DNA of 64,000 nt from Flavisphingomonas formosensis (GTDB taxonomy: Bacteria; Pseudomonadota; Alphaproteobacteria; Sphingomonadales; Sphingomonadaceae): the NCBI RefSeq assembly GCF_009755815.1, contig NZ_WRPK01000012.1, positions 1 through 64,000 of the forward strand, given 5' to 3'. The position numbers were made by a program, and so were the translations under genes. This document shows positions 18,388 through 27,950 of this stretch, piece after piece. The notes under the pieces were generated by a model. That model was not told the origin of the DNA and ran no database searches. It saw only the letters and a program-made list of their open reading frames with translations. Position 1 is the first letter of the stretch; each line of letters opens with the position of its first letter.

Positions 18388-19325
18388 CAGTCTCGCACAC
18401 CGTGACGCGAGTGCGGCCACCGTCGGGAGGCTGGGCCGAGCGCTTGCTGCTCGCCATCCGTAATGTTCCGAATCCCGCCCATTGCCACCGGATATCGACA
18501 TGGCTTCAGCCAAGGTCCGATCCAGAGGTACGACAGAAGTGGATCGCGGCTGACAGGTCAGCCTGTCTCAACGTCAACAGAATGGTGAACTCCCGAATTA
18601 GCGCGGATTCAGGATTGTTACGGTCCCTGTGGAAGCTACACGAAACCATGGCCATGTATCGCCCATCGTACCCGTGAAGGTTCGTTACTTTTGTCGCCAA
18701 TGTCCCTGACCCGACCTAGAACGACTGGTCTGGCCTCCGCTGCGTGGCGACTGCCCCTGGAAACACGGACAGATGGCAGAACATGATCGGGAGAGAACGA
18801 ATACCCAGCCCAGGTCGAAGAACTGCGGGGGCTCACGATCCAGACTGTCCGAAGGTGCGGTGGTTGGACGCTGAAACAGAGGGCGAATTGCTCGCCCTCG
18901 CGTCTGACGTACGGCTATTCGCAGTGCACGCCACGCGCTCTCACTCAGCGCAGCGGGAGCTTATCTGTCGCCACGAGATTCATGGCAGCGTCCGTTCGAT
19001 GCGCGACGCATCCATGCCACCGACCGGCTGATCCAGGCCAAATGCGATGCCTGGCGTGCCGACCATCTCGTGATGGCGCCTATGGCCAGGGCCGGCTGAG
19101 CGACGTCGTGTTCGGCGGGGTGCCGCGCTGAATGCTGAGGGGCAGCCGCCTGCCCTTATCGCTCGCGCATTGAGCATTCAAGGCCGAACAGTGAATCCGG
19201 CCATCGATGCAGGCCGAGATAAAGAGAGATCGCATCCGTAGCTTTGCGAATATCGCATCGATGCGCGACCGGCTAATCACGGGTTCCTTTCACGGAGAGG
19301 CCGATGAAACCGGAAGGCAAAAAAA
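18388..19325. other. 938-base stretch with no convincing gene
   Basis: Several short open frames exist on both strands, but none has both a good ribosome site and a recognisable family. The minus-strand stretch around 19080-19280 contains ASDKGRRLPLS, which loosely recalls the 'D-x-x-GRPL' segment of IS5-type transposases; it is too short and broken to call. The last part presumably carries the promoter of the LuxR-type regulator. This is a candidate graveyard of older insertions. Confidence 0.35.
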
Positions 19326-19904
19326 ATGACACCAACGCCATGCTGCTACCTGATCGGTTGTGATCCGGCGCAACATGCCTGGCTGAAGGGCGACGACCCG
19401 GAACCGGGTCTCTTTTTTGCCGGCTTTGGCGACTTCTTTGCGGCCGCTCCGGCTCTTCGTCCTGGCTGGGTGCTGATCAACCTTGACGCAACCGAAGAAA
19501 ATTTTCCTGATTTGCTTCGCCGCCTTCAATCATTACCGAACATAGCCGGCTTCATCGTAGAGGTTGAACCCGACCAGCTTGAGCGAGGCATATGCGCCAT
19601 GCGGCTCGGCGCGGCTGACCTGCTGGTGAAGCCATATGACCATACACGATGGGCTTCCGCGCTAGCCCGGCTCGAATGCCCGCACTCCCTGCTCGACGGG
19701 CTTTCTCCGCGCGAGCGAGAGGTCCTGGGAGGCATCGGGCGCGGCATGACCAACAAGAAGATCGCTGAAATGCTTGGCATTAGCCCTCGAACCGTAGAGA
19801 TTCATCGTGCGCGGGCGAGGCGCAAATTAGGCGCCACGAGCTTGGCAGATTTGCTCGACATTCTTTTCACCGAACGAATCAACGTCCGAGGCCGGTCAGC
19901 GTGA
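19326..19904 (+). CDS. LuxR/FixJ-type response regulator with divergent receiver
   Basis: 192 residues. The N-terminal half (about 1-115) is receiver-like: a putative phospho-Asp in VLINLDATEEN (about residue 54) and the conserved Lys in DLLVKPYD. The usual N-terminal acidic pair is reduced to one Asp (LIGCD). The C-terminal LuxR helix-turn-helix is canonical: LSPREREVLGGIGRGMTNKK and ISPRTVEIHRARARRKLGA. The layout fits FixJ-like regulators. No kinase is adjacent. It is the only obvious DNA-binding protein of the stress block and is a candidate for its control. GGAAGG precedes the ATG across an A-rich spacer. Confidence 0.85.
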   Translation: MTPTPCCYLIGCDPAQHAWLKGDDPEPGLFFAGFGDFFAAAPALRPGWVLINLDATEENFPDLLRRLQSLPNIAGFIVEVEPDQLERGICAMRLGAADLLVKPYDHTRWASALARLECPHSLLDGLSPREREVLGGIGRGMTNKKIAEMLGISPRTVEIHRARARRKLGATSLADLLDILFTERINVRGRSA

Positions 19905-20192
19905 ACATCGTCGAGATTGCTCGCGTGCGTTCAGGTCGCACAGGGCTATACAGAGAAGTCTCCGAGAGAGACTCCTTTCCGCGAAACATGTCACACTATG
20001 AATGGTATAACGAATAGCGCGACTTGTGCGGCTACTTCGAGATAGCCTTGGAGACATTATTTTACAAAATAAATATGACAGCTTCTCTTTCGCGATCCGA
20101 TGGCCGGAATATTTCGATTCTTTCACCCTCCATAAAATCCGCTGCTTGACTTCTCGATGCGGCAATTGGCAGCATGCGGATGCTCGGCACTG

Positions 20193-20864
20193 TCAGCGCT
20201 TCGAGGCGAACCATAGCACGTGTCGCGGCCCCTTGCCGCTGCTGCGCGCACTCACGCCAATTTCCTCTACAGCGAAGCCCGCCGTCGCCAGGCGCCGCGT
20301 AAAACGGGCGTCAGGCGCCGCAGACCAGACCGCCAGCACACCCCCCCGCCGCAAGGCTTTCTTGGCAGCGCCGAGACCCGCCAGCGTGTAGAGCCGGTCA
20401 TTGTCCAGGCGGACGAGGCCGTCGGGTCCGTTGTCCACGTCGAGCAGTATGGCGTCATAACTGTCTGCTGCCTCGCCGATCGTCAGCGCGACGTCCCGTA
20501 GCGAGACCGTGACGCGCGGATCATCGAGACACCCGTTCGCCATATCCTGCATCGGGCCGCGCGCCCACTCGATGATCTCCGGGATCAATTCGGCGACTGT
20601 CACGCGCGCCTGCGGACCGAGCCGGCGGAGCGCGGCCCGCAGGGTGAAGCCCATGCCATATCCGCCGATGAGGATGTGCGGCTCGTGGTCACCGCGCAGC
20701 CGGTCCAGCGTCATAGTGGCGAGCGCCTCTTCCGATCCGCTCATGCGGCTGCTCATCAGTTCGTTGCGATCGAGCAGGATCATGAAGTCGGCACCGCGCC
20801 GGACGAGCCGGAGTTCTCCGCCGCCGGGAATGGATGCGGTACCGATGAGTTCACGAGGTGTCAT
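20193..20864 (-). CDS. Spermidine synthase-like methyltransferase-fold protein
   Basis: 223 residues with a class I Rossmann fold: ILIGGYGMGFTLRAALRRLG as the cofactor loop, VAELIPEIIEWARGPM, and an acidic YDAILLDVDNGPDGL. These match short spermidine-synthase-like proteins. It lacks an obvious N-terminal tetramerisation region, so polyamine synthesis is not assured. GGAG lies five bases before ATG 20864. It is divergent from the DUF6481 gene, about 105 bases apart. Confidence 0.75.
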   Translation of the reverse strand: MTPRELIGTASIPGGGELRLVRRGADFMILLDRNELMSSRMSGSEEALATMTLDRLRGDHEPHILIGGYGMGFTLRAALRRLGPQARVTVAELIPEIIEWARGPMQDMANGCLDDPRVTVSLRDVALTIGEAADSYDAILLDVDNGPDGLVRLDNDRLYTLAGLGAAKKALRRGGVLAVWSAAPDARFTRRLATAGFAVEEIGVSARSSGKGPRHVLWFASKR

Positions 20865-20969
20865 GCCTGCTCCACTGCTCCGCCCCGGGCCATTGTCCGT
20901 GCCTTTTGCAGAATCACTCCGTCTGTCCTATCTGCGCACATCCCAACCACAAAGGATTTCATCGCTTAC

Positions 20970-21302
20970 ATGCCGTCGTTCAAACAGCCGACCTTCCAGG
21001 AGCGCGCCGCCCTTTCCGCACAGGCAAAACAGGCCGCGCTCGAGAAACTGCGCACCAAGGAGCCAGTGGATGCGGCAACCCTTGCCGAGCGCCACGCGGC
21101 ACGGCTCGCCCGCGAGGCTGCCGAAGCCAAGGCACGGGAGGAAAAGCGAGCGGCCTGGGAACTCGAGAAGGCAGCGCGGAAAGCGAAAGCGCTTGAGAAG
21201 GCAGCCAAGACGGCGAGTAAACCGGTGCTGACCGAAGCAGAGCGGAAAGCCGCACGCGACGCGCGTTATGCGGCGCGCAAGAGTCGGGTCGGCAAACGCT
21301 GA
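20970..21302 (+). CDS. DUF6481 family protein
   Basis: 110 residues, strongly helical and rich in Ala, Lys, Arg and Glu. It opens MPSFKQPTFQERAALSAQAK and ends ARDARYAARKSRVGKR, as in the small DUF6481 proteins common in sphingomonads. The charged coiled-coil-like composition suggests nucleic acid or ribosome association, but no function is known. The reading start is ATG 20970; AAAGGA lies 13-14 bases upstream, a little far. Confidence 0.72.
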   Translation: MPSFKQPTFQERAALSAQAKQAALEKLRTKEPVDAATLAERHAARLAREAAEAKAREEKRAAWELEKAARKAKALEKAAKTASKPVLTEAERKAARDARYAARKSRVGKR

Positions 21303-21531
21303 ACGGCGCCGAGCCGGGGATGCCGGGGCCACGCAACAGCGAAGGCCACGGCACCCTCGCGTCAGGGTTGCGTTCCAGCATGATCGCTCAGCCCATAAAT
21401 ATTCTGTCGCGCGATACGGCAGCACTGCGCTAGCCGCACTGTCCGCGCTGTTTTGCTCTCCATGATCGTCGCGGTCGTGCTCGCCGGCCTGTCTACCTGC
21501 CGCCGGGCATTCGTTGCCGAACCGCCCAGCC

Positions 21532-24500
21532 CTAAGCGGATACCGGCAGCATCTTCTCCGCCCCGGACTCCTCGCCCGCCTCGTCGCGCCCGTCGATCCG
21601 GAACCAGATCGCATACAGCGCCGGCAGGAAGGCGAGCGTCAGCACCGTACCACCCAACGTGCCGCCGATCAGCGTATAGGCCAGCGATCCCCAGAAGACC
21701 GAGGTGGTCAGCGGGATGAAGGCCAGCACCGCGGCGAGCGCGGTCAGGATCACCGGCCTCGCCCGCTGCACCGTGGCCTCCACCACCGCATGATAGGGAT
21801 CGAGCCCATCCGCCTCATTATTGTGGATCTGGCCGATCAGGATCAGCGTGTTGCGCATCAATATGCCGGCGAGGCCGATCAGCCCGAGGATGGCGTTGAA
21901 GCCAAAGGGCTGTCCGAACAGCAGCAGGGTGGGCACCACGCCGACCAGGCCGAGCGGCGCCGTCGCGATCACCATCGCCATCGCCGAGAAGCTGCGCACC
22001 TGGAAGATGATCACGGTCAGCATCAGCGCGATCATGATCGGGAAGACGGCGGCCAGCGCGGCATTGGCCTTGCCCGCCTCCTCGATCGCGCCCGCCGTGT
22101 CGATGCGATAGCCGGCGGGCAGCTTTGCCTTGAGCGGCGCCAGCGCCTTTTCCATCTCCATCGAGACTTCGGGCGGCTGCAGCCCCTCTGCGATGTCGCC
22201 GCGCACCGTGATCGTCGGCACGCGGTCGCGCCGACGCATGATCGGATCCTCCATGCGCACCTCCATCCGCCCGATCTGCGCCACCGGCACATGCTGGCCT
22301 TGCGCACCGATCAGGGTGAAGCCGCCGATCCGCGCCGGATCCAGCCGTTCCGCCCCGCCGCTGCGCGCCACCACGTCGACGGTGCGGATATCCTCGCGCA
22401 CCTGGGTGACGGTGGTGCCGGTCAGCAGGAACTGGAGCTGCTCGGCCGCATCCTGCGAGGTGAGGCCGATCGCGCGCAGCCGATCCTGGTCGAGCGCGAA
22501 ATGCATCACCGGCACCCGCTCGCCCCAGTCGCTGTTGACCTGGCGCATGTCCGGACTGGCCTGCATCACCTTCGTGACGTCCGCGGCGATCGCGCGCACC
22601 TTGTCGGGATCGGGGCCATTCACGCGGAAGGCGACCGGAAAGGGCGAATAGGGCCCGAAGACGAGTTGCGTCGCACGGACCCGCGCTTCCGGCGCCAGCC
22701 CTTCGGCGACGACGCGGCGGACGCGGAGCTTCAGCGCCTCGCGCGATTTCTCGTCCGGCGTGCGGATCACGATCTTGGCGAAGGACGGATCGGGCAGCTC
22801 GGGCGACATGGCGAGGAAGAAGCGTGGCGCGCCCTGCCCCACATAGGCGGTCACGATCTGCGCCTCCGGCTGCTTGCGCAGCCACGCTTCCACCTTGGCC
22901 GTGGCCGCGCTGGTCTGCTCGATGCTCGTGCCTTCGGGCATCTGCACCTCGACGAGCACCTCCGGCCGGTCCGAAGTCGGAAAGAATTGCTGCTTCACCG
23001 CGCCCATGCCGAACACCGCGATCACGAAGGCGCCGACCACCGCGCCTGCGACGCTCCACTTGCGGCGGATGATCGCCGCCAGCATCCGGCGCAGCCGGTT
23101 GTAGCGCGGCGTGTCGTAGATCGCCTCATGGCCGCCCTTGATCCGACCGATCTCGGGCAGCAGCTTGACGCCGAGATAGGGCGTGAACGCCACCGCGACC
23201 ACCCAGGAGGTGATCAGCGCGAAGCCGACGATCCAGAAGATGTTGCCGGCATATTCGCCCGCGCTCGACTTGGCGAAGCCGACCGGCATCAGCCCGATCA
23301 CCGTCACCAGGGTGCCGCTCAGCATCGGCGCGGCGGTGTGGCTCCAGGCGTAGGTGGAGGCGGCGATGCGATCGAACCCCTCCTCCATCTTCACCACCAT
23401 CATCTCGATCGCGATGATCGCATCGTCGACCAGCAGGCCGAGGGCGAGGATCAGCGCGCCGAGGGTGATCCGGTCGAACTCGCGGCCCGTCGCCATCATG
23501 ATCACGAATACGGTGGCGAGAGTCAGCGGCACCGCCGCGGCGACGACGATGCCGACCCGCCAGCCCATGCTGACCAGGCAGACCGCCATGACGACCGCGA
23601 GTGCCACGAAGAATTTCAGCATGAACTCGCCGACGGCTTCCTGGATGTTCACCGCCTGGTCGCTCACCTTGCTGAGCGAGAGGCCGAGCGGCAGCTCCTT
23701 GCCGATCGCGCCGACCTCGCTGTCCAGCGCCTTGCCGAGATCGAGACCGTTCCATCGGTCGCGCTTGACGATGCCGAGCAGCAGCGCCGGCTCGCCCTCG
23801 TGCCGCACCAGGAAGGTCGCCGGATCCTCATAGCCGCGCTTCACGTCGGCGATGTCGGACAGGCGCAGGGTGCGGCCCTGGGCGACGATCGGGATCGCCC
23901 GGATCGCATCGAGCCCGTCGAACGCCCCGTCGAGGCGCACGATCACCTGCGGCCCCTTGGCCTCGATCGATCCGGCCGGCGTCACCAGATTCTGCGCGGA
24001 CAGCGCCGACAATATGTCGCGCGGCGTGACGCCGAGCGTCGCAAGCCGCGCCTGTGAGAATTCCACGAAGATGCGTTCGGGCCGCTCGCCGATGATGTTG
24101 ACCTTGCGCACGCCCGGCACGTGCAGCAGCCGCTGGCGCAGCGTCTCCGCCTCGCGCGCCAGCACGCGCAGCGGCTCGCCCTTCGCCTTCAGCGCGTAGA
24201 GCGCGAAGGTGACGTCCGAATATTCGTCGTTGACGAACGGCCCGGTCACGCCGCGCGGGAGCTTGGAGGCCTCGTCCGCCAGCTTCTTGCGCGCCTGATA
24301 GAATTCCTCCGGTACGTCGGCCGGCGGCGTCATGTCCTTGAGGGTCAGGGTGGTGAAGGCGAGGCCGGGCCGGGTGAAGGTCTCGGCCCGGTCATACCAG
24401 GTCAGCTCCTGGAGCCGCTTCTCCAGGGGTTCGGCCACCTGGTCCTGCATCTCCTGTGCGGTCGCGCCGGGCCAGGCGGTGATGACGGTCAGCGTCTTGA

Positions 24501-24633
24501 CGGTGAAGGCGGGATCCTCGGCGCGGCCGAGCTTCAGGAAGGCGTAGATGCCGGCGATTGACAAGGCGATGATCAGGAAAAGGGTGATCGCCCGCTCCCG
24601 CACCGCCAGCGCGGAGAGGTTGAAGCCGCTCAT
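21532..24633 (-). CDS. Efflux RND transporter permease
   Basis: 1033 residues, full length for an AcrB/HAE1-type inner-membrane pump. It opens with a TM1 helix (ITLFLIIALSIAGIYAFLKL), carries the proton-relay Asp pair in ALGLLVDDAIIAIEMMV, and has two large periplasmic loops and a C-terminal six-helix bundle (RNTLILIGQIHNNE; SVFWGSLAYTLIGGTLGG). It exports amphipathic compounds using the proton gradient and docks with the adaptor and outer-membrane factor encoded beside it. The ATG overlaps the adaptor stop (ATGA). The cargo cannot be told from sequence. Confidence 0.93.
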   Translation of the reverse strand: MSGFNLSALAVRERAITLFLIIALSIAGIYAFLKLGRAEDPAFTVKTLTVITAWPGATAQEMQDQVAEPLEKRLQELTWYDRAETFTRPGLAFTTLTLKDMTPPADVPEEFYQARKKLADEASKLPRGVTGPFVNDEYSDVTFALYALKAKGEPLRVLAREAETLRQRLLHVPGVRKVNIIGERPERIFVEFSQARLATLGVTPRDILSALSAQNLVTPAGSIEAKGPQVIVRLDGAFDGLDAIRAIPIVAQGRTLRLSDIADVKRGYEDPATFLVRHEGEPALLLGIVKRDRWNGLDLGKALDSEVGAIGKELPLGLSLSKVSDQAVNIQEAVGEFMLKFFVALAVVMAVCLVSMGWRVGIVVAAAVPLTLATVFVIMMATGREFDRITLGALILALGLLVDDAIIAIEMMVVKMEEGFDRIAASTYAWSHTAAPMLSGTLVTVIGLMPVGFAKSSAGEYAGNIFWIVGFALITSWVVAVAFTPYLGVKLLPEIGRIKGGHEAIYDTPRYNRLRRMLAAIIRRKWSVAGAVVGAFVIAVFGMGAVKQQFFPTSDRPEVLVEVQMPEGTSIEQTSAATAKVEAWLRKQPEAQIVTAYVGQGAPRFFLAMSPELPDPSFAKIVIRTPDEKSREALKLRVRRVVAEGLAPEARVRATQLVFGPYSPFPVAFRVNGPDPDKVRAIAADVTKVMQASPDMRQVNSDWGERVPVMHFALDQDRLRAIGLTSQDAAEQLQFLLTGTTVTQVREDIRTVDVVARSGGAERLDPARIGGFTLIGAQGQHVPVAQIGRMEVRMEDPIMRRRDRVPTITVRGDIAEGLQPPEVSMEMEKALAPLKAKLPAGYRIDTAGAIEEAGKANAALAAVFPIMIALMLTVIIFQVRSFSAMAMVIATAPLGLVGVVPTLLLFGQPFGFNAILGLIGLAGILMRNTLILIGQIHNNEADGLDPYHAVVEATVQRARPVILTALAAVLAFIPLTTSVFWGSLAYTLIGGTLGGTVLTLAFLPALYAIWFRIDGRDEAGEESGAEKMLPVSA

Positions 24634-25727
24634 CGGCTGGCCACCTGCAGCGCGGGCCGGACCTGCTGGCCATCGTGCAGCATATGCGCGCCGAGCGCCA
24701 CGAAGCGCTCGCCGGGCTTGAGGCCGGCCGTCACGGTCGCGCTCTCGGCATCCATCGCCGCGACCTGCACGCGCCGCCAATGCACCTTGTCTCCGGCGCC
24801 CAGCACCCAGACGCCCGGCCCGGCGCCGCCATCGTGCAGCGCGCCGAGCGGCACCTGATAGCCGGACGCGGGCCCGGTCTTGCCGCCGATGGAAAGGGTG
24901 ACGGTCGACCCGAGCGGCGCCGCGGCGGCCGCCCCTTCCAGCACGTAGCGCGCCTCATAGGTGCGCGTCTGGGGATCGGCGGCGTCGGACAGCTGGCGCA
25001 GCCGCGCGATGCTGCTGCTGCCGTTGAACAGGGTCGCCCGCGCGGTCGATCCGATCGCCGGCCGCTCGGTCTCGGGCAGGTTCATCGTGGCCTCGCGCGG
25101 GCCGGCATGGGCGAGGCGCACCACCGGCTGACCCGCCGTCACCACTTGGCCGGGCTCGGCCAACGTCTCGACGACGGTGCCGTCGGCATCGGCGACGAGC
25201 AGCGTATAGCCGGCCTCGTTATGCGCCACGCGCGCCTGCGCCTGCAGCGCGGCGAGCTGCGCGCGGGCAGCATCGGCGTCGGCCTTGGCCTTGTCATATT
25301 GCGAAGCGGAGACGGCGCCCGCCGCCACCAGATCACGGAACCGCGCCTCGTCCGCCGCGGTCTGCACGGCCGTCGCGCGCGCCGCGGCCACCGAGCCCTC
25401 GGACTGACGGGTGGCGAGCATATAGTCGGTCGCGTCGATCCGCATCAGCGGCTGGCCGCGCCGCACCACCTGGCCGGTGTCGACCAGCCGCTCGATCACC
25501 TTGCCGGCGATGCGGAAGCCGAGATTGCTCTGGATACGCGAGGCGATGATGCCGGTGTAGCTGTCGTCGCCGCTCGCCGCCGGCCCGGCCGTGGAAATGC
25601 GGACGAGCGGAGGCTCGGTGCGCGGATCGGCCTCGGCATGGCCGCAGGCGGCGAGCAGCAGGAGAGCGGAGAGCGGCGCTAGGAGCGTGGCGCTGCGCTG
25701 CTGGAAAAGGCGGGTCGGAGTCGGCAT
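24630..25727 (-). CDS. RND efflux periplasmic adaptor lipoprotein
   Basis: 365 residues of a membrane-fusion protein. A lipobox (LLLLAACGHAEAD) predicts N-terminal lipidation. The biotinyl-lipoyl half-motifs (IAGKVIERLVDTGQVVRRGQ and DADGTVVETLAEPGQVVTAG) flank an Ala-rich coiled-coil hairpin (about residues 105-165). Beta-barrel and membrane-proximal domains follow. It links the permease to the outer-membrane factor. ATG 25727 has AGGA at good spacing; an in-frame ATG at 25757 is not preferred. A TetR-type operator lies 44 bases upstream. Confidence 0.92.
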   Translation of the reverse strand: MPTPTRLFQQRSATLLAPLSALLLLAACGHAEADPRTEPPLVRISTAGPAASGDDSYTGIIASRIQSNLGFRIAGKVIERLVDTGQVVRRGQPLMRIDATDYMLATRQSEGSVAAARATAVQTAADEARFRDLVAAGAVSASQYDKAKADADAARAQLAALQAQARVAHNEAGYTLLVADADGTVVETLAEPGQVVTAGQPVVRLAHAGPREATMNLPETERPAIGSTARATLFNGSSSIARLRQLSDAADPQTRTYEARYVLEGAAAAAPLGSTVTLSIGGKTGPASGYQVPLGALHDGGAGPGVWVLGAGDKVHWRRVQVAAMDAESATVTAGLKPGERFVALGAHMLHDGQQVRPALQVASR

Positions 25728-25770
25728 GGTGGGGTCCTGCCTGGGAAAGCTGAACACCGCTTTTCTATTC

Positions 25771-25798
25771 TTGTGACCAATATGTCAACTAGTCACAA
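25771..25798. promoter_or_regulatory. Probable TetR operator upstream of the adaptor-permease operon
   Basis: TTGTGAC (25771-25777) and GTCACAA (25792-25798) form a perfect 7-base inverted repeat with a 14-base centre. The same GTGAC-N14-GTCAC arrangement occurs at 26477-26502 in front of the outer-membrane factor and tetR genes. Position and symmetry fit autoregulated TetR control of the whole pump. Confidence 0.65.
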
Positions 25799-25814
25799 CC
25801 ATGCGTGTAACTAT

Positions 25815-26438
25815 TCAGGGCGCTAGGCTGCGCAGGATGAGGTTCGTCACCTCCAGCGGCCCATCGGGCAGATCGTCAAGCTTATATTGCAGCATCACCG
25901 GGTTCACGAACGCTTCCATCACGCTCATGATCGCGCGCGCCGTTTCGTCGATCGGCGTCTTGCGCTCGAACTCGCCCGCGGCGCGGCCTTCGAGGATGAT
26001 CACGCGGACAATCTGCTCCAGCCCAGCGCAGTAGGCGACGCAGGACGGCCATTGCTCGACCACCGAATGCATCGCAATCTCATAAAGCTTGCGGTCATCG
26101 AAGAAGAGCTCGGCACTTGCACCGATCACTGCTTTGAAAAACTTACGAATTTTATCCGTCGCATCGGCGCCGCCATCTGCCGCCGCCTGCGCCTGCTCCA
26201 GCAGCCGTTCCAGCGTCTGGGCGCAGATCGCCTGGCCGATCGCCTGCTTCGAATCGAAGAATTTATAGATGTAGGCCTTGGAGAAGCCGATCGCCTTGGC
26301 GAGATCGGAGACCGTCGTCTTGTTATAGCCATAGCGCGAGAAATGCGCCTCGGCGGCCTCGATGATCTGTTGCCGGATCATGTGATCGCCCGGGCCGCGA
26401 TGGCCGACGGCGAGCGTATCGAGAGTTTCTGTTGTCAT
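25815..26438 (-). CDS. TetR/AcrR family transcriptional repressor of the RND pump
   Basis: 207 residues. The N-terminal helix-turn-helix (about 20-66) reads AAEAHFSRYGYNKTTVSDLA then FSKAYIYKFFDSKQAI. The C-terminal ligand-binding part is all-helical. It lies between the adaptor operon and the divergently transcribed outer-membrane factor gene, the classic arrangement for local efflux control. Matching palindromes sit on both sides of the gene. ATG 26438 is chosen because the next downstream residues begin the usual TetR arm; the ribosome site is weak. Confidence 0.9.
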   Translation of the reverse strand: MTTETLDTLAVGHRGPGDHMIRQQIIEAAEAHFSRYGYNKTTVSDLAKAIGFSKAYIYKFFDSKQAIGQAICAQTLERLLEQAQAAADGGADATDKIRKFFKAVIGASAELFFDDRKLYEIAMHSVVEQWPSCVAYCAGLEQIVRVIILEGRAAGEFERKTPIDETARAIMSVMEAFVNPVMLQYKLDDLPDGPLEVTNLILRSLAP

Positions 26439-26476
26439 GGATCCGAAGATAACCGTGGGACTGGGAATTGACAACA

Positions 26477-26502
26477 AGTGACTATATTGATTATTAGTCA
26501 CT
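26477..26502. promoter_or_regulatory. Probable TetR operator between tetR and the outer membrane factor gene
   Basis: AGTGAC (26477-26482) and GTCACT (26497-26502) with a 14-base AT-rich centre; arms extend to AGTGACTA with one mismatch each side. A TTGACA at 26468-26473 just upstream could be the -35 of the outer-membrane factor promoter, which would place the operator over the promoter core. It shares GTGAC-N14-GTCAC with the site at 25771. Confidence 0.62.
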
Positions 26503-26528
26503 AAAGAATTCCAGCCATTGGACCGCCC

Positions 26529-27950
26529 ATGCGCCTGCGCTCTCCGCTCCTTGCAGCCCTGCCGCTGCTCGCTTCCGCCTGTGCCGTGGGGCCGGATTAT
26601 TCCCGCCCGGAGGTCGCCCTTCCCGCCGCCTATATGGGCAGCGCCGCACCGGCCGCCGCGCCGGCCGACCTCGCCCATTGGTGGGATGGGTTCGACGATC
26701 CGCTGCTCACCCGTTACGTGACGGCTGCGCTGGCCGAGAACCTCGATCTCGCCCAGGCGATGGCCCGCGTCGCCCAGGCCCGTGCGCAGCTCGGCAGCGC
26801 CACCGCAGCGCTGCTGCCCTCGGCGCAGGTCAGCGGGCAGGCCGCCGCAGGCCACCAGTCGAACCAGACGGCGCTTGGCCGCGTCGCGAGCGCGCAGCCC
26901 GGCTACGATCGCGACGGGGCGCTATACGAGACGGATCTCGACGCGAGCTGGGAGATCGACCTGTTCGGCGGCCTGCGCCGTCAGCAGGAAGCGGCGCGCG
27001 CCGAGTATCAGGCGGCGGCGGCCGCGGCGGCGGCCTCCCGGCTCGCCGTCGCGGCCCAAACCGCCGACACTTATGTGGTCATCCGCGGCCTTCAGGCACG
27101 CCTCGCCGTCGCGCAGGCGCAGATCGACACACAGCAGCGCCTGCTCGACACGGTCCGCCTGCAATATAGCAAGGGAATCGCTGCCGAGCTGCAGGCGCGC
27201 CAGGCGGAAGGCGCGCTGGCGCAGGTGCAGGCGACCGTTCCGGATCTGACCCTGGCGCTCGACCAGGCGATGAATGCGTTCGACGTGCTGCTCGCTACGC
27301 CCGCTGGCACGCATCGCGCCGAGCTCGCCACCGCCGCACCCATCCCGGCAGCGCCCACCCTGGCCGGCGCCGGCACGCCTGCAGACCTGCTGCGCCGCCG
27401 GCCGGACATCATCGTCGCCGAACGCAAGCTCGCCGCCAGCAATGCGCGGATCGGGACCGCCATCGCCGAATATTATCCCAAGATTTCGCTTTCCGGCCTG
27501 CTCGGCACGGCGACCACCGCGGCCGGCGGCTTCCTCACCGGCGGCGCCATGCAGGCGCAGGGCGGCGTCGGGCTGCGCTGGCGGCTATTCGATTTCGGCC
27601 GCATCGACGCGGAGGTCGCCGCGGCGCGCGGCGGCAATTCCGAAGCGCTCGCCGCCTACCGCCTGTCCGTATTGCGCGCGACGCAGGATGTGGAGGATTC
27701 GCTCTCGGCTTTCGGCAACCGCAGCCGCCAGGAAGCCGTGCTCGCCGCAGGCGAGGATTCACTCGCCAGGGCACGCGCGGCCTCCTTCGCCGCCTATAAG
27801 GGCGGTGTCGTCAGCCTGATCGAGGTGCTGGATGCCGACAGCCGCCTGCTCGCCACCCGCGACGCCCGTATCCGCGCCCGCGCCGGCACCGCCCAGGCCG
27901 CCATCGCCTCCTTCCGTGCGCTGGGCGGCGGGTGGGACGTTCGGTCCTGA
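26529..27950 (+). CDS. NodT-family RND outer membrane lipoprotein (efflux channel)
   Basis: 473 residues. Signal and lipobox LLASACAVGPDYSRPEV are followed by two OEP repeats (about 60-250 and 270-460). Typical features are WWDGFDDPLLTRYV, LLRRRPDIIVAERKLAASNA and SLIEVLDADSRLLATRDARI. It forms the trimeric TolC-like channel of the tripartite pump. It is divergent from tetR with the shared operator in between. The ribosome site is weak, but the start fits the signal peptide exactly. Confidence 0.92.
   Translation: MRLRSPLLAALPLLASACAVGPDYSRPEVALPAAYMGSAAPAAAPADLAHWWDGFDDPLLTRYVTAALAENLDLAQAMARVAQARAQLGSATAALLPSAQVSGQAAAGHQSNQTALGRVASAQPGYDRDGALYETDLDASWEIDLFGGLRRQQEAARAEYQAAAAAAAASRLAVAAQTADTYVVIRGLQARLAVAQAQIDTQQRLLDTVRLQYSKGIAAELQARQAEGALAQVQATVPDLTLALDQAMNAFDVLLATPAGTHRAELATAAPIPAAPTLAGAGTPADLLRRRPDIIVAERKLAASNARIGTAIAEYYPKISLSGLLGTATTAAGGFLTGGAMQAQGGVGLRWRLFDFGRIDAEVAAARGGNSEALAAYRLSVLRATQDVEDSLSAFGNRSRQEAVLAAGEDSLARARAASFAAYKGGVVSLIEVLDADSRLLATRDARIRARAGTAQAAIASFRALGGGWDVRS

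Noticed and set aside
19080-19280. IS5-type transposase fragment
   Set aside because: Only a short ASDKGRRLPLS-like stretch is suggestive; no DDE residues, terminal repeats or target duplications are visible.
21514-24057. 847-codon plus-strand open frame opposite the RND permease
   Set aside because: It is antisense to a clear full-length RND permease, its translation is His/Arg/Asp-rich with no domain, and long antisense frames are expected in high-GC DNA.
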